Virus record (IMG/VR): IMGVR_UViG_3300027668_000008
Span: 1-64,000 of that record
From: a virus
Strand: one strand, 5' to 3'
DNA: 64,000 nt
This document shows, piece after piece, positions 63,414 through 64,000 of the stretch. The notes under the pieces are model-generated. The model did no database searches. It worked only from the letters and a program-made list of their open reading frames with translations, and was not told the DNA's origin. Positions within the stretch are counted from its first letter, which is position 1; each line of letters begins with the position of its first letter. A program made the position numbers and the translations under genes.

Positions 63414-64000
63414 TTATAATCCTGATAGGTATTTAATTCTATCTAACTCTACACTCTCGTTTACATCAGCGGCTAGTTTTTGCTTGTCGCCTTCGAGTTC
63501 TTTAGCAAGAGCAGGATCGGCTTTGTATTTGTCCGAACCAGATATAAATCTTTGGTATGCTATACTGTTTACTTTTTTATCAGCAAGTGTTACTAACATT
63601 TGTTCCATTTCTTTAACTCCAATTGAGTCACCTGTGTATTCTGACACTGGTCCTTCTGTTTCAGCAACACTATGGTCACCTTTTTTATTCATCATACCAA
63701 ATACTAGGTTTGTTACTTTAATCATACCTGCTTTAGTACCCATCATGCCAAGTAACTTTGCTTGGTTTTGTGGATTAATCTTATCAAATACTTGTGTAAT
63801 AGCACTTGCACTATACAAGTCTACACTCATTTGTCCGTCTGCGAACTTAACAGGCATATTTTGCTTGTCTGCAACAATCTTTCTCAATGTATCTAATGCT
63901 ACATTACTATGTGTTGCTTGTTCATCTGGACTTGCTATTTCTGTAATTTTGTTTTGTGCATAATAGTCAATTATTTCTTGTGCAGTGTCAAACGATTCTT
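63414..64000 (-). CDS. Partial phage protein running off the right edge
   Basis: The reading frame stays open to the window end, so at least 195 C-terminal residues are present and the start lies outside. VALDTLRKIVADKQNMPVKF, SVDLYSASAITQVFDKINP and DSIGVKEMEQMLVTLADKKVN are typical of helical proteins I recall from late regions of marine T4-like phages. No enzymatic motif is seen. Internal TTG or ATG codons should not be taken as its start. Confidence 0.7.
   Translation of the reverse strand, partial: ESFDTAQEIIDYYAQNKITEIASPDEQATHSNVALDTLRKIVADKQNMPVKFADGQMSVDLYSASAITQVFDKINPQNQAKLLGMMGTKAGMIKVTNLVFGMMNKKGDHSVAETEGPVSEYTGDSIGVKEMEQMLVTLADKKVNSIAYQRFISGSDKYKADPALAKELEGDKQKLAADVNESVELDRIKYLSGL

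Noticed and set aside
1-64000. CRISPR array, insertion sequence or integrase
   Set aside because: No regularly spaced repeats, transposase motif or tyrosine/serine recombinase was seen on either strand.

Overview
The window reads as a 64 kb piece of an AT-rich, T4-like (myovirus-type) phage genome, most likely from a marine bacterium. The phage assignment rests on a T4-type replication set (family B DNA polymerase at 55515-58172, gp45-like sliding clamp at 54718-55464, T4 RNase H-like 5'-3' nuclease at 32797-33786, DsbA-like late-transcription accessory protein at 59508-59786), ThyX, NATAAATA-type late promoters, dense overlapping genes, and many small unrecognised ORFs. No virion structural gene is recognised with confidence. 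The host cannot be fixed from sequence; the vegetative promoters look sigma70-like (TTGACA / TATAAT).

Region 1 (1-2900) is a low-coding left edge rich in the palindrome ACTAGT, with two small minus-strand genes and one isolated radical SAM gene, each behind a sharp TTGACA-N16-TATAAT promoter.

Region 2 (2911-21434, plus strand) is one long, translationally coupled gene string. It holds ten of the eleven non-QueE radical SAM loci in the window: N-terminal-twitch enzymes, C-terminal-twitch enzymes (one split into separate core and twitch polypeptides), and a third type. Among them sit a PLP-dependent aminotransferase-like protein, a nitroreductase-like protein, a DUF1289 protein, an SGNH-like protein, Nfu and SufE Fe-S proteins, a cold-shock protein, a miniature ANL adenylating enzyme and a sulfotransferase-like protein. 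IscU and two more sulfotransferase-like genes follow at once on the opposite strand (21409-23933). The set looks like a virus-borne biosynthetic or modification system with its own Fe-S supply; its substrate is not evident. This is the best candidate for an undescribed system.

Region 3 (21409-41051, almost all minus strand) mixes ThyX and a methyltransferase, conserved phage proteins, a MoxR ATPase plus VWA/HExxH protein pair, the RNase H-like nuclease, two SGNH-like proteins, and queE and queD, then a phosphoribosyltransferase, a cupin-like protein and an exported histidine phosphatase.

Region 4 (41035-64000, minus strand) holds a 976-residue subtilisin-like lipoprotein with autotransporter-like features, YhhQ, FolE, a HIT protein, a glycosyltransferase, two dehydrogenases beside a DpdA/Tgt-like transglycosylase, the clamp and polymerase, a peroxiredoxin, DsbA, a PD-(D/E)XK-like protein, a fourth SGNH protein, a 2-oxoglutarate oxygenase-like protein and a partial gene at the right edge.

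FolE, QueD, QueE and DpdA together imply 7-deazaguanine modification of the phage DNA. QueC is not in the window, and YhhQ offers a route to import deazapurine precursors.
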